Shown piece by piece: positions 53,627 through 63,497 of a DNA stretch of 64,000 nt. Source of the stretch: [Clostridium] innocuum (GTDB lineage Bacteria > Bacillota_I > Bacilli_A > Erysipelotrichales > Erysipelotrichaceae); assembly GCA_012317185.1 (NCBI GenBank), contig CP048838.1, forward strand, positions 992,001-1,056,000. Reading direction: 5' to 3'. The notes under the pieces were generated by a model. It did not search any database, had not been told where the DNA came from, and worked only from the letters and a program-made list of their open reading frames with translations. The translations under genes were made by a program, and so were the position numbers. Positions within the stretch are counted from its first letter, which is position 1, and every line of letters begins with the position of its first letter.

Positions 53627-56600
53627 ATGAAAAAGAAAATGAAATGGCGAAAGCTGGCACTAGCCCTGGCTCTGGCAGTGTCCTGTATGCCGCAGAGCAT
53701 GAAGGCACAGGAGGTTGTTGAGCAGATGAAAGCCCTGCCTTTTGAGATTACGAATATCGGTGTATCATCCAACACGGTGAAAGCAAAAGAGGCTGTTACG
53801 TACACAATAGATGTACAAAGTGAAAAACCGATGAGCTCCAGAATAACAATACATCTGACTGCCCCGATTACAAAAAAGGAAAAAGGGGTAACTATGAAAT
53901 ATGACGGAAACGGACGATACACAGGCATATTTCAAACGTCTGAGGATGAGGAAGACGGCATATGGAGGGTTGATCGTATCGATGCAGGACTGGAAAATGG
54001 TGACAGAATTTTGATATATAATACCGTTGACCTGCCAAGCTATGCGGTATATGCATATGACTTTTCCCCTCTGGATGTAACGGTTACAGATTCAACAGGC
54101 GCCGATATTACAAGGCCGGAGCTGCACGGAATTTCCGTTTTGACAAAAGAAGTCTATCCTGGTTCCGCAATTAAATATCAGTTTGATGCAAGTGATGATA
54201 TGAGTGGAATCAAAAGAATTTCAATCACCCTGCATTCTCCCAGTGGTAAGGCGTTGAGGAAAAACGTGGAATATTCGCAGGATCAAACGGTATATGAATT
54301 GACAATTCCTACAGACAGCGATCTGGAGGAAGGAAACTGGACCATTTATTCAGTAGCTCTGTGGGATTACAAAATGAATTTTGTGAACTATATCAATCAG
54401 CCTTTACTTTCATCTTCCTATGAGAATATGCGCTATTTAGATATGTCTGCACAGGGATTTCAGGTAGTGCCTGATCCGGATGTCGCCCAGGGACTGAGCA
54501 ATGTATTTTATATTACGGATTCTAAAACAGTAAATGATTATGTTTACGATGGGGATTTGTATGTCGGGGAAAATGCTTTCCTTACAATGAAAAATGTGCA
54601 TGTGACAGGGAATGTCTATGTACTGGGTGTATTGCGTTCCCAAGGTATTCAGGTTGATGGAACCGTGTTCTGCAAAATGAGTACGACAGGCTATAACAAC
54701 ACACAGGGTACGTTTATGTGGTCAGGAACAAATAGTATTCACAGTGTTCAGGCAACCAACCGGCCGGTAGCGGTGGTTCCGGTTCGCATTGATCAGACGC
54801 TCACGGCTTCCCGTAACGGGGATGTGGCTCTTAAGGGTGTGTCCCTGCCGTATATCACGATTGCGGTGGAGGGAAAAGAAATGCAAACCGATTATCGAGG
54901 GCGTTTTGACGCCGGTATTGTTAACATCGGAGAAAAGGATACCGTAAATATCACATGGAAGCTCCCGTTTGGGATGCCGGCAGAAAACAATATTGCAGTA
55001 GAACGGGAAACTCCTGTATCACTGCATATGCTTACGCCTCCCGATAAACTGGAGTATATAGCCGGAGAGAAAGTATCGTTGAAGGGAATGCGCATAGAGG
55101 CTGTATATGCGGACGGCTCTAAGAGGGAAACCACGGCATACAGGGTGGAGAATACCGCTTTGACTGCCGGAAATCATTCGATCACTGTCAGCTATCATGG
55201 CGCAAAAACATCGTTTCAAGTAACCGTGAAGGATATTCCGGTTACTTCCCTGAAGTTGAATAAGCAAAGTGCAACCCTGCATCCGGATGAATCGGTAGCC
55301 CTGCAGGCAGATATACAGCCCGCAAATGCAACGGACAAATCCATCGCATGGAAATCAAGCAACTCTGCAGTTGCCTCTGTGGATGAAAAAGGCAGGGTTA
55401 CCGCCCTGAAGAGTGGAACTGCAGTGATTTCAGCTGTTATGAAGAACGGCATACGTGCCGAGTGTAGGATTACAGTGAAAATCGCTGTTGATCATATACA
55501 ATTAGACAGCACAGCTCATGCGGTATTTGTTACAAATACAGGAGATGTAAAGGCAACGGTGTATCCACAGGATGCGACCAATCAGAAGGTGATCTGGCAC
55601 AGTTCAAACACCAGTGTTGTGACCGTGGATCAAAACGGCCATTATAAGACTCTGAAACCGGGGTTTGCCTACATCTATGCAACGTCGGATGATAATGAGA
55701 ATATCAGAACGTTTTGCGAAATCAATGTAAATGTGCCTCTGGTGGAGGTGAGTATTCAGGAAGCATCCTTGAATTTGAAACGAGGACAGTCCTATCAGCT
55801 GAATTATAGCGCCTATAGTCCTGCCGGCGTGAATGTCGCTTTCCAGTGGACGAGCAACAATCCGGATATTGCTTCTGTGAATCAAATGGGTGTCATAACA
55901 GCACACAAGGCAGGGGTGACATCCGTCAGTCTGAACTCCCCGTATGATAACGGCAGTGATGTGGTTTATGTGACGGTCACCAACCCGGTCAGCGCATTGA
56001 AAATGAATAAGGCATCCGCGAATATGACCAAGGGCAGCTATCTGCAGCTGTCGGCGTCCATATCTCCATCGGATGCATCGAACAAAGGTCTTACCTGGAC
56101 ATCCAGCAACAAGAATATCCTTACGGTCAGCAGCAGCGGAAAGGTTTATGCGAAGGGCTTTGGAACAGCTACGATCACTGCACAGGCAAAGGATGGCAGC
56201 AAGGTAAAAGCAGCAAGCAGAATTTTCAGCGGCTATGGTATCAGCTATGTGCTCAATGGCGGAAGCAATCATAAATCCAATGTCAGCGTGTATTACAATC
56301 AGGCAGTCAAGCTGTACAATCCTACCCGCAGCGGATACAGCTTTAAGGGCTGGTACTCCGACAGCAAATATAAGACGAGAGTAACGTCCTATAAAAAAGG
56401 AACCAAGGGAAACAAGAAGCTGTATGCGAAGTGGAGCAAGAACACCTACCGCATCACCTATAAGCTGAATGGCGGGAAAAATACGAAGTCCAATCCATCC
56501 ACCTATTCTGTAACTTCCTCCATTTCCTTGAAGAACCCAAGCCGTAAGGGGTATTCCTTCAAGGGCTGGTACAGCGACAGTAAATATAAGAACAAGGTAA

Positions 56601-57088
56601 CCAACATCAAGAAAAGAACAGGAAATCTGACACTGTATGCGAAGTGGAGCGCCACTTCCTACCGCATCACCTATAAGCTGAACGGTGGTAAAAATACAAA
56701 GTCCAATCCATCTGCATTTACAATCAATTCAACTGTATCTCTGAAAAATCCAAGCCGTAAGGGCTATTCCTTTAAGGGCTGGTACAGTGACAGCCGCTAT
56801 CGGACACGGATCAAGACAATTAAAAAAGGAACAACCGGAAACAAAACACTGTATGCGAAATGGAGCAAAAACAGCTACCGTATCACGTATAAGCTGAATG
56901 GCGGGAAGAATACGAAATCCAATCCTGCCAAATACTCGATCACATCCTCTGTGAAGCTAAAAAACCCAAGCAGAAAAGGCTATCGATTCACAGGCTGGTA
57001 TACGGATGCTGCCTGTAAAAAGAAGGTAACCGCTATTAAAAAGGGAACTACTGGTAATAAAACCTTTTATGCAGGGTGGAGAAAATAG
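53627..57088 (+). CDS. Large secreted surface protein with Ig-like and Flg_new repeats
   Basis: A 1153-residue exported protein. ATG 53627 follows GAGGG by 5 bases. Signal peptide ends near SMKAQEV. Order: N-terminal beta-rich domains, a Big_3-like domain (EYIAGEKVSLKGMRIEAVYADGS), four Big_2-like domains (ATLHPDESVALQADIQPANAT and similar), then four InlB B-repeat/Flg_new units, each with ISYVLNGG or ITYKLNGGKN, (K/R)GYSFKGWYSDS and LYAKW. The repeats are near-identical and lysine-rich, and the last ends FYAGWRK. No LPxTG motif or SLH domain; cationic repeats may bind the wall. Adhesion role inferred. Confidence 0.88.
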   Translation: MKKKMKWRKLALALALAVSCMPQSMKAQEVVEQMKALPFEITNIGVSSNTVKAKEAVTYTIDVQSEKPMSSRITIHLTAPITKKEKGVTMKYDGNGRYTGIFQTSEDEEDGIWRVDRIDAGLENGDRILIYNTVDLPSYAVYAYDFSPLDVTVTDSTGADITRPELHGISVLTKEVYPGSAIKYQFDASDDMSGIKRISITLHSPSGKALRKNVEYSQDQTVYELTIPTDSDLEEGNWTIYSVALWDYKMNFVNYINQPLLSSSYENMRYLDMSAQGFQVVPDPDVAQGLSNVFYITDSKTVNDYVYDGDLYVGENAFLTMKNVHVTGNVYVLGVLRSQGIQVDGTVFCKMSTTGYNNTQGTFMWSGTNSIHSVQATNRPVAVVPVRIDQTLTASRNGDVALKGVSLPYITIAVEGKEMQTDYRGRFDAGIVNIGEKDTVNITWKLPFGMPAENNIAVERETPVSLHMLTPPDKLEYIAGEKVSLKGMRIEAVYADGSKRETTAYRVENTALTAGNHSITVSYHGAKTSFQVTVKDIPVTSLKLNKQSATLHPDESVALQADIQPANATDKSIAWKSSNSAVASVDEKGRVTALKSGTAVISAVMKNGIRAECRITVKIAVDHIQLDSTAHAVFVTNTGDVKATVYPQDATNQKVIWHSSNTSVVTVDQNGHYKTLKPGFAYIYATSDDNENIRTFCEINVNVPLVEVSIQEASLNLKRGQSYQLNYSAYSPAGVNVAFQWTSNNPDIASVNQMGVITAHKAGVTSVSLNSPYDNGSDVVYVTVTNPVSALKMNKASANMTKGSYLQLSASISPSDASNKGLTWTSSNKNILTVSSSGKVYAKGFGTATITAQAKDGSKVKAASRIFSGYGISYVLNGGSNHKSNVSVYYNQAVKLYNPTRSGYSFKGWYSDSKYKTRVTSYKKGTKGNKKLYAKWSKNTYRITYKLNGGKNTKSNPSTYSVTSSISLKNPSRKGYSFKGWYSDSKYKNKVTNIKKRTGNLTLYAKWSATSYRITYKLNGGKNTKSNPSAFTINSTVSLKNPSRKGYSFKGWYSDSRYRTRIKTIKKGTTGNKTLYAKWSKNSYRITYKLNGGKNTKSNPAKYSITSSVKLKNPSRKGYRFTGWYTDAACKKKVTAIKKGTTGNKTFYAGWRK

Positions 57089-57158
57089 GCGATTCATGCA
57101 AAAGCATGTACAAAAGCTGCTTGAAAATTAAGCTGTTCATGCTCTCTTTATGAAAAAT

Positions 57159-57210
57159 AAGGGAATTCAAAGCTATTGTGTTTAACAATAGAAATTCGGA
57201 TTCCCTTTTT
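57159..57210 (+). terminator. Terminator of the surface protein gene
   Basis: AAGGGAATTC pairs with GATTCCCTT across an inner stem CTATTG/CAATAG, followed by TTTTT. Confidence 0.75.
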
Positions 57211-57547
57211 ATAATGTGAAACACCAGAAAAAACATACAGCGTGCTTACCTTTGTTTCAGCAACCTCTGAAAAATTACGAAAATCAGCTTATATGTAGAC
57301 AGCAATATAGCTGTAAGAATTCAAACACCGGCGAAGCTACTATAAAGGAATATGGTTTTGCTATTCATGGAAATTTATATCCTTTCGCTATTTTAATGCA
57401 AGTGTATGATCAAAGAGTATTTTTCGTGGCGCAAACTCAGAATCTAAGAAAGCTCTGTTGTATAAGCTCATCCATAGAGAGAAACCTGCAGTTTTTGCTT
57501 TTCCCGTAGCCGGATATAACGCATCCAAAGAACTTGAAAGCAAATAT

Positions 57548-57590
57548 AAAAAAAACGGCTCTGCCTTATTGATAAGGTTAGAGTCCGTTT
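57548..57590 (-). terminator. tRNA terminator
   Basis: Read on the minus strand, ACGGACTCT...CCTTAT pairs with ATAAGG...AGAGCCGT, followed by eight T, directly after the tRNA. Confidence 0.7.
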
Positions 57591-57602
57591 CACGTTTATT
57601 CA

Positions 57603-57678
57603 TGGTGGAGGCTGAGGGACTCGAACCCCCGACCCTCTGCTTGTAAGGCAGACGCTCTCCCAACTGAGCTAAGCCTCC
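57603..57678 (-). tRNA. tRNA-Val (anticodon TAC)
   Basis: A 76-base cloverleaf on the minus strand: acceptor GGAGGCT/AGCCTCC, D arm GCTCAGTTGGGAGAGC, anticodon loop CTTACAA with TAC, T arm GTCGG/TTCGAGTC type, and an encoded CCA at 57603-57605. Confidence 0.92.
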
Positions 57679-57858
57679 ATCAACGTTAACTATAATACCA
57701 TGAATGATTTTAAATTGCAATTACTTTTTTGTGAAATCATAATATTTGTATTTATTTGTTACGGGCTACAGTCTATATGAATAGTATAAACCTGATTCAA
57801 AGAAGCAATTTGTAATGAAACATGCATTTTTCTGTTTCATGCTCTTTACACGGATGTA
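57679..57858. other. Intergenic region
   Basis: AT-rich tRNA upstream sequence; no gene seen. Confidence 0.4.
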
Positions 57859-58087
57859 CTATACCATTTTTTTCTTTTTGATGATAGCGGGATCCAGACT
57901 GAGGTTCAATACAGTGCTCTCCCTAGGGGGATTCCCTGTCACTCGTTTAATAACGGTGTTACAGATAAAAGCAGCATCTTCATCCTCCGAACCAAGAACA
58001 AACTTGAAAAATATCGTTATCATATGTTAGCCGTTCCTGCACCTCCACGTTTATTTCTTTGTTTCCGATTACATCTTTTGTATGCAT
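57859..58087 (-). pseudogene. Fragment of an Rpn-family nuclease/transposase-like protein
   Basis: Two overlapping minus-strand frames. The first (58087-57980) gives MHTKDVIGNKEINVEV... and ERLTYDNDIFQ; the second (58023-57859) continues FFKFVLGSEDEDAAFICNTVIKRVTG, IIKKKKMV. Together they match the N-terminal pattern of recombination-promoting (PD-(D/E)XK) nucleases (ndxxFkyvfG...), truncated and frameshifted. Family assignment is from pattern memory. The catalytic core is missing, so it is not functional. Confidence 0.55.
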
Positions 58088-58436
58088 AGGTATCAATTCC
58101 TTTCCTATGCCTTACACTATTACATACGTAAAAAAAGGATGAAACTCCTAAAAAAAGAAACATTTTTTATATTAAATGATGTTTGTGTTTACTAGTGTTT
58201 TAATCGTGAATGAAAGAATATCTGCTTAATTCTTTTACTAGCTGCTATCCGGTTTCAGTCATTTATGAGCTGTGAAAATCAAAGCTGCTGATGTTCACGC
58301 ACAAAAGCAAACACCTCCAGATAAAGCCACTGTAAGGTACGATGAAAAATAGGCCATAAGAAAAACAAATGTTAAGCATTTAGACAAAAATCAGAAATTG
58401 TATAGAGAACCTGCTTCAAAGCCGCATATAAATTAT
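58088..58436. other. Intergenic region
   Basis: No gene or clear hairpin supported; leads into the TetR operators. Confidence 0.4.
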
Positions 58437-58464
58437 TGACGAATCGTCATTTTTGCAATATCCT
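58436..58464 (+). promoter_or_regulatory. Promoter of the TetR/MMPL operon
   Basis: TTGACG (58436-58441), 17 bases, TATCCT (58459-58464). The -35 overlaps operator copy 1. Confidence 0.6.
58437..58449. promoter_or_regulatory. TetR operator copy 1
   Basis: TGACGAATCGTCA, perfect arms TGACGA/TCGTCA around one central base; overlaps the -35 element. Confidence 0.75.
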
Positions 58465-58484
58465 TTTCATCGGTTAGAAAAAAA

Positions 58485-58497
58485 TGACGAATCGTCA
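58485..58497. promoter_or_regulatory. TetR operator copy 2
   Basis: An identical TGACGAATCGTCA 48 bases downstream of copy 1, just before the TetR start. Confidence 0.75.
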
Positions 58498-58522
58498 TTC
58501 AGCGAAAACGGGAGAGAAGCAT

Positions 58523-59119
58523 ATGAAGAACAAGGTACTATTGAACAAGAGTGAGAAAAAGAAACGGATTGAAGAAGCCGCACTTGCATTGTTTTCCTGC
58601 AATGAGGTGCATCAGATTTCCATTGATCAGATCGCCCAAAAAGCGAAAGTTGCCAAAGGTACGTTCTACCTTTACTTTCATGACAAGGTGCAGCTGATCA
58701 ATCATCTCATCGTAAAGGAAAGCTCCTCGATCATCAACGACGCACTCCTTGAAGCCAAGCGGCAAAGAATTGATGATAAAATTGACGAACTGATTTTTCT
58801 GATCGACCATGTCATCGCCTATTTCTGCAGACATCCGGAGGTTATCAAGCTTATACAGAAAAACCTGTCCTGGAATCTTGTTGGCGGAAAGCTGAAGGAG
58901 GATGACAATTATGAGGTGGCAGTGCATATGAACAGCTACTGTGACTTTCTGGTAACACTCGGGTATACCCGAAATGAAGCCTATCAGCTGCTGTTTATGA
59001 TTTTAGAGCTTGTTTCTACCCTGTGCTATACTGCAATCGTGCTGCATCAGCCGGACGATATCGAACAGCTGAAGCCAATGCTGTTTACTACGATTCGCAA
59101 AATGATCGAACGATCATAA
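58523..59119 (+). CDS. TetR-family transcriptional regulator
   Basis: A 198-residue repressor. ATG 58523 follows GGGAGAG. N-terminal TetR HTH (about 10-57; ISIDQIAQKAKVAKGTFYLYFHDK) and a helical ligand-binding domain. Two identical palindromes upstream are probable operators, giving autoregulation and control of the following MMPL and coiled genes. Inducer unknown, likely a lipid or toxic hydrophobic compound. Confidence 0.9.
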   Translation: MKNKVLLNKSEKKKRIEEAALALFSCNEVHQISIDQIAQKAKVAKGTFYLYFHDKVQLINHLIVKESSSIINDALLEAKRQRIDDKIDELIFLIDHVIAYFCRHPEVIKLIQKNLSWNLVGGKLKEDDNYEVAVHMNSYCDFLVTLGYTRNEAYQLLFMILELVSTLCYTAIVLHQPDDIEQLKPMLFTTIRKMIERS

Positions 59120-59140
59120 ACAAGATTGGAGATGAAATGT

Positions 59141-61213
59141 ATGAAGAAGCTTTCTGATTTTATTGTAAAGAAAAGAAATCTGATTCTGCTTGTTGCCGTA
59201 CTGCTGCTGATACCCAGTGTTATCGGATATGCGCGTACGAAAGTAAATTATGACCTGCTGAGCTATCTGCCGCAGGATGCCGAGTCCATGATCGGACAGA
59301 AGTCACTGAGTGATGACTTCAATCTGGCGAGCACCGGTATGCTGGTCGTTGAGAATATGCCGGATAAGAATGTATCGGAATTAAAAAAGGAGATCAAGGC
59401 GATTGACGGCGTTAAGGATGTCCTGTGGAGAGATGATGTTCTGGATATCAGCATTCCCAAGGAGATACTGCCAAAGGATGTTCGTGAGATGCTGTATTCT
59501 GATAAGGGAACACTGATGGTAATCACATTTCAGGAGGAAACCTCATCCCAGCGTACGATGGATGCCATTAAAACCATCAAGGGCTATGCCGATCGTGAAT
59601 GCTATCTGGGCGGCTTTTCCGCCATCACTGAGGATACCAAGGATTTGATGAACGAGGAAACTCCGCTGTATGCCGTAACTGCCATCATCCTGTGTATGAT
59701 TGTATTGTTTATGGGGCTGGAGTCCTCCATAGCACCGTTTGTCTTCGTTTTGGGAATCGTTTTCCCAATCGTCTACAACTTCGGAACCAACGTCTTTCTG
59801 GGACAGATATCCTATATCACCAAGGCACTGGCTCTGGTCCTGCAGCTGGGTGTCACGATGGATTACTCCATCTTCCTGCTGCACCGCTATCAGGAGGAAA
59901 AAAAGAAAAGCAGTGATCGTGATGAAGCCATGTCAAATGCGATACAGGCTACCTTCACCTCCATCACCAGCTCTTCTATAACGACTGTCGCTGGATTTCT
60001 GGCATTATGCGCAATGCAGCTGACCCTGGGCAGGGATATCGGTATCGTTATGGCAAAGGGTGTTGTATTCGGCGTATTATCGACTATCATCATCCTGCCT
60101 GCGCTGCTGATGCTGTTCGATAAATATATTGAGAAATGGAAGCATCCGATCCTTTTAAAGGAACCGAAAAAGCTTCCGGGCTTTCTGACAAGACATTATA
60201 AAACAATTCTGGTGGTCTTTGTCGTTATCTTCATTCCGATGATTTATGCACAGGCACATACCAATGTCTATTACGATCTGAATGCGACAATGCCTAAGGA
60301 TTTTCCAAGTGTCATCGGTACGAATAAGCTGAAGGACCAGTTCCATATGACGACGACGCATTTCCTACTGGTGGACGAGAAGCTGGAAAATTATGAAATC
60401 AAGGAAATCTGTGATTCTGTGGAGGAACTACCGGGAGTTTATTCCGTCGTTTCCTATGAGAGTCTGATTGGCGGCGGTATTCCGAATGAGCTGGAGCCTG
60501 CAGCAGTGAAAAACATCCTGCAGAATGGCGGCAGAAAGATGATCCTGGTCAACAGCACCTATCGTTCCGCAACGGATGAAGAGGATGAACAGCTGAATAA
60601 GATAGATACGATACTGCATAAATACGATAAGCATGCGGTGATTGCCGGGGAAGGCTCATTAACCCGTGATTTGATTACTACGACGGATATTGATTTTAAA
60701 ATGGTGAATATCTTATCTGTTGCCGCGATTTTTCTGATTATCGCTATCACCTTCAAATCGCTTGCACTACCGGTTATACTGGTAGCTTCCATCGAATTTG
60801 CAATCTGTATCAATATGGGGATTCCATTCTTCACCGGAACAACGCTTCCATTTATCGCCAGCATTGTCATCGGTACAATTCAGCTGGGAGCGACGGTGGA
60901 TTATGCCATCCTGATGACAACACGCTATAAGGAAGAACTCAGCAACGGCAGTACGGTTATAGAGGCCGCGAAGGAAGCAGCAGCAAAATCTGCACCGAGT
61001 ATTATCACATCCGGACTGTCCTTCTTCGCCGCATGTATCGGTGTATCCTTTATTTCCAAAATGGATTTAATCAAGAGTCTGTGTACGCTGATCTCCCGCG
61101 GGGCAGTGATTTCTATGCTTTCTATTCTGCTGGTACTGCCAGCTATGCTGATTATATTCCATAAGCTGATAGAGAAAACAACCAAGGGCTGGCCAAAAGC
61201 CAATCTGAAATAA
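59141..61213 (+). CDS. MMPL/RND-type transporter
   Basis: A 690-residue membrane transporter of the MMPL family. ATG 59141 follows GGAG by 9 bases. Two halves, each with one N-terminal helix, an extracellular loop (about 35-170 and 370-510) and five to six helices. LQLGVTMDYSIFLLHRYQEE and IQLGATVDYAILMTTRYKEE are the paired helix-4 motifs with the proton-relay Asp-Tyr. Exports lipids or hydrophobic drugs in relatives. Operon partner follows after 13 bases. Confidence 0.92.
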   Translation: MKKLSDFIVKKRNLILLVAVLLLIPSVIGYARTKVNYDLLSYLPQDAESMIGQKSLSDDFNLASTGMLVVENMPDKNVSELKKEIKAIDGVKDVLWRDDVLDISIPKEILPKDVREMLYSDKGTLMVITFQEETSSQRTMDAIKTIKGYADRECYLGGFSAITEDTKDLMNEETPLYAVTAIILCMIVLFMGLESSIAPFVFVLGIVFPIVYNFGTNVFLGQISYITKALALVLQLGVTMDYSIFLLHRYQEEKKKSSDRDEAMSNAIQATFTSITSSSITTVAGFLALCAMQLTLGRDIGIVMAKGVVFGVLSTIIILPALLMLFDKYIEKWKHPILLKEPKKLPGFLTRHYKTILVVFVVIFIPMIYAQAHTNVYYDLNATMPKDFPSVIGTNKLKDQFHMTTTHFLLVDEKLENYEIKEICDSVEELPGVYSVVSYESLIGGGIPNELEPAAVKNILQNGGRKMILVNSTYRSATDEEDEQLNKIDTILHKYDKHAVIAGEGSLTRDLITTTDIDFKMVNILSVAAIFLIIAITFKSLALPVILVASIEFAICINMGIPFFTGTTLPFIASIVIGTIQLGATVDYAILMTTRYKEELSNGSTVIEAAKEAAAKSAPSIITSGLSFFAACIGVSFISKMDLIKSLCTLISRGAVISMLSILLVLPAMLIIFHKLIEKTTKGWPKANLK

Positions 61214-61226
61214 GGAGGGTATTCAT

Positions 61227-63392
61227 ATGAAGAAAAATGTGAAAGCAGTAACGTGTGTGGCATTGAGTATGCTGCTGGTTAATTCCGGCATGGTGCTGTA
61301 TGCAAAGGATGATGAAACGGTAAAGGATGAAACGGTTTACGCAATGCTGAACAGTGATGGCAGTGTCGATCAGGAAATTGTAAGCAGCTGGCTGCACAAC
61401 GATAACGGTATTCGTAATATAAAGGAACAGCTGGACCTCAGCAATGTCAAGAATGTGAAAAGTGACGAAAAGCCGGAGGTTTCCGGAAAGACCTATACCT
61501 GGAATGCAGATTCCAATGATATTTATTATGAAGGAACGAGCAACAAAACTCTACCGATACAGGTAAGGGTGACTTATAAGCTGGATGGTAAGGAAATCAG
61601 TGGAAAGGACCTGATCGGGAAAAGCGGTAAGCTGGAAATTCATATTTCACTGAAAAATACGCAGAGTAAAACAGTGAATGTGAATGGCAGACAGACACGC
61701 ATTCATCCATTTTATATGGGGGCAGGTGTACTTGATCTTTCCACCGATCATTTTTCAAATGTGAAGTGTGAAAACGGTAAGGTGCTTTCCGAGGGCAACA
61801 ATACCATGGTCGCTTTCATCAGTGTTCCCGGATTGCAGGATACGCTGGAAAGCTGCGGTGTAACTGGCGCAAAGGAACTGCCGATGCAGGATGATATCAC
61901 CATTACCTGTGAAGCTAAGGATTTTGAGCTTGGTCCGATTATGTTTGCAATGACACCGGAGGTGCCGGTGGATAAGCTGAAGGATATCAATTCCATGGAT
62001 GATCTCACGAAGGGGCTGGATGAGCTGACCAATGCAAGTGCACAGCTATTGAATGGTACTTCACAGCTTTCTGAGGGTACAGTAACCTTCCAAGGTAAAA
62101 TGCAGGAGCTGGTAAATGGTGTGCCGACACTGACGAACGGTGTATCTGCATTAAAGAATGGTACGCAGGAGCTGGTGAGCGGCTCAACCAGGCTGTACAG
62201 CGGATTGCAGGATTTGCATACCGGAATGAATCAGGCGAAGAAGGGAACTGCCAAGCTGAATAAAGCAACAGACGGTTTGGGTACACTGGTAAGCGGTGTT
62301 GATGAGATCAATACGAATATGCAGGCACTTGCAAAGGGCTTGCAGGATGGAAGCAATGAGCTGAATGCATCCCTGAGTGATGAAATGCTGAAAAATTTAA
62401 CAGATGGTTTAGGAAATGTATCTGCTTTACAGGCGATGTTTGAAAAGGATCAGCAACATGTGGCGCAGGCTGCCGCTGATCTGGAGGCTGCACTCACAAG
62501 CACAGATGTTGATAACGCAGCAGGAAAACTGGGAGAAACTGCAGAATATCTAAAGAAAAAAGCTTTTAATGATAAAGGAGAGGTTGTGGATGCAGAGGCA
62601 GCGCAGGCTCTGAAAAGCCTTAAAAGTGCGGATGACTACTTATTAAATTATAAAACGCAGGCTACAGCTTCTGCGGTCAATCTGCAAAAACAGCTGACCC
62701 AGCTGCAGACAGATTCAGCAAATCTGAAAAATCTATCCGACATGGCAGCCTCTGCTGCTGAAATGCTGCCGAAGCTAAGCAGTTTCAAAGCAAGTCTGAA
62801 TACTGCATCACAGGGAGTACAGCAGCTTGCCCGGGGTACGCAGCAGCTCAGTGAAAAATCCTCCTCTCTCTTAGAACTGAAAAAGGGAATTTCCACACTG
62901 GACTCCAGTATGACAACGGCAGTCGGTGGCATTAGCGAGCTATATAAGGGCGGTCAGGCTCTGGTATCCGGATTACAGCGTGTTGATCAGGGCGCAGGTG
63001 CTCTGCAAAGCGGTTCTGCGACTATCGGTAACGGAGCACAGCAGCTATATGATGCATCAACTCTGTTAAAGGATAAAACAGGGGAACTGCATGCAGGCAT
63101 GAGCAAATTCAAAACAACCGGTATTGATGAAATGCAGAAGCAGGTTTCCCTGTCACTGGATGATGTCACACAGCTTCTTGCTATCAAGGATGAAATTGTA
63201 AAGGAAGCAGAGCAGGAGCACACCTTCAGCGGTGCACCGAAAAACAGTGAAAGCAAGGTCAAATATATTTATAAAACAGAAGAGTTGCAAAAGGAAAAAA
63301 AGACAGACACACAGGAAACAAAGAAAACAAAGGAAGAAACAAAGGATGATTTCTTTGATAAGATTTCAAATTTCTTCTCAAAGATGTTTTAA
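61227..63392 (+). CDS. Secreted repeat protein of the YhgE/Pip-like type
   Basis: A 721-residue exported protein with signal peptide (AVTCVALSMLLVNSGMVLYA). After a beta domain (about 30-225) come long helical LxxGxxxL repeats (ELTNASAQLLNGTSQLSEG, GVSALKNGTQELVSGS) as in the extracellular parts of YhgE/Pip proteins, here without a membrane permease part. The C-terminal tail is Lys/Glu-rich and ends in an amphipathic FFDKISNFFSKMF. Partner of the MMPL transporter; scaffold or substrate-binding role inferred. Confidence 0.82.
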   Translation: MKKNVKAVTCVALSMLLVNSGMVLYAKDDETVKDETVYAMLNSDGSVDQEIVSSWLHNDNGIRNIKEQLDLSNVKNVKSDEKPEVSGKTYTWNADSNDIYYEGTSNKTLPIQVRVTYKLDGKEISGKDLIGKSGKLEIHISLKNTQSKTVNVNGRQTRIHPFYMGAGVLDLSTDHFSNVKCENGKVLSEGNNTMVAFISVPGLQDTLESCGVTGAKELPMQDDITITCEAKDFELGPIMFAMTPEVPVDKLKDINSMDDLTKGLDELTNASAQLLNGTSQLSEGTVTFQGKMQELVNGVPTLTNGVSALKNGTQELVSGSTRLYSGLQDLHTGMNQAKKGTAKLNKATDGLGTLVSGVDEINTNMQALAKGLQDGSNELNASLSDEMLKNLTDGLGNVSALQAMFEKDQQHVAQAAADLEAALTSTDVDNAAGKLGETAEYLKKKAFNDKGEVVDAEAAQALKSLKSADDYLLNYKTQATASAVNLQKQLTQLQTDSANLKNLSDMAASAAEMLPKLSSFKASLNTASQGVQQLARGTQQLSEKSSSLLELKKGISTLDSSMTTAVGGISELYKGGQALVSGLQRVDQGAGALQSGSATIGNGAQQLYDASTLLKDKTGELHAGMSKFKTTGIDEMQKQVSLSLDDVTQLLAIKDEIVKEAEQEHTFSGAPKNSESKVKYIYKTEELQKEKKTDTQETKKTKEETKDDFFDKISNFFSKMF

Positions 63393-63396
63393 ATTC

Positions 63397-63426
63397 AGAG
63401 GGGCAGAGAAAAGCTGCCTCTTTTTT
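63397..63426 (+). terminator. Terminator of the MMPL operon
   Basis: AGAGG-G-GCAG pairs with CTGC-CTCT, followed by TTTTTT. Confidence 0.8.
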
Positions 63427-63440
63427 CACACAGAAACTTA

Positions 63441-63469
63441 TTGTAGAAACCAGGTGTGTACAGTATAAT
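63441..63469 (+). promoter_or_regulatory. Promoter of the HD-domain gene
   Basis: TTGTAG (63441-63446), 17 bases, TATAAT (63464-63469), then AGGAGG before the ATG at 63498. Confidence 0.65.
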
Positions 63470-63497
63470 GGGTACAGTTGCATTCACAGGAGGATAC

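Larger units (their letters stand above)
57089..57602. other. Intergenic region with terminator; possible degraded coding
   Basis: Beyond the terminator at 57159-57210, open frames between about 57216 and 57550 on the plus strand (FFVAQTQNLRK in one frame, SKKALLYKLIHREKPAVFAF in the next) look like a decayed gene. They have no start signal, and I do not recognise them. Confidence 0.35.

Noticed and set aside
57216..57550. Two overlapping plus-strand frames that might be one frameshifted gene
   Set aside because: No start site or recognised motif. Kept only as a note in the intergenic entry.
57388..57720. Minus-strand frame containing GLAQLGERLPYKQRVGGSSPSAST
   Set aside because: This peptide is the translation of the tRNA-Val gene, a common artefact.
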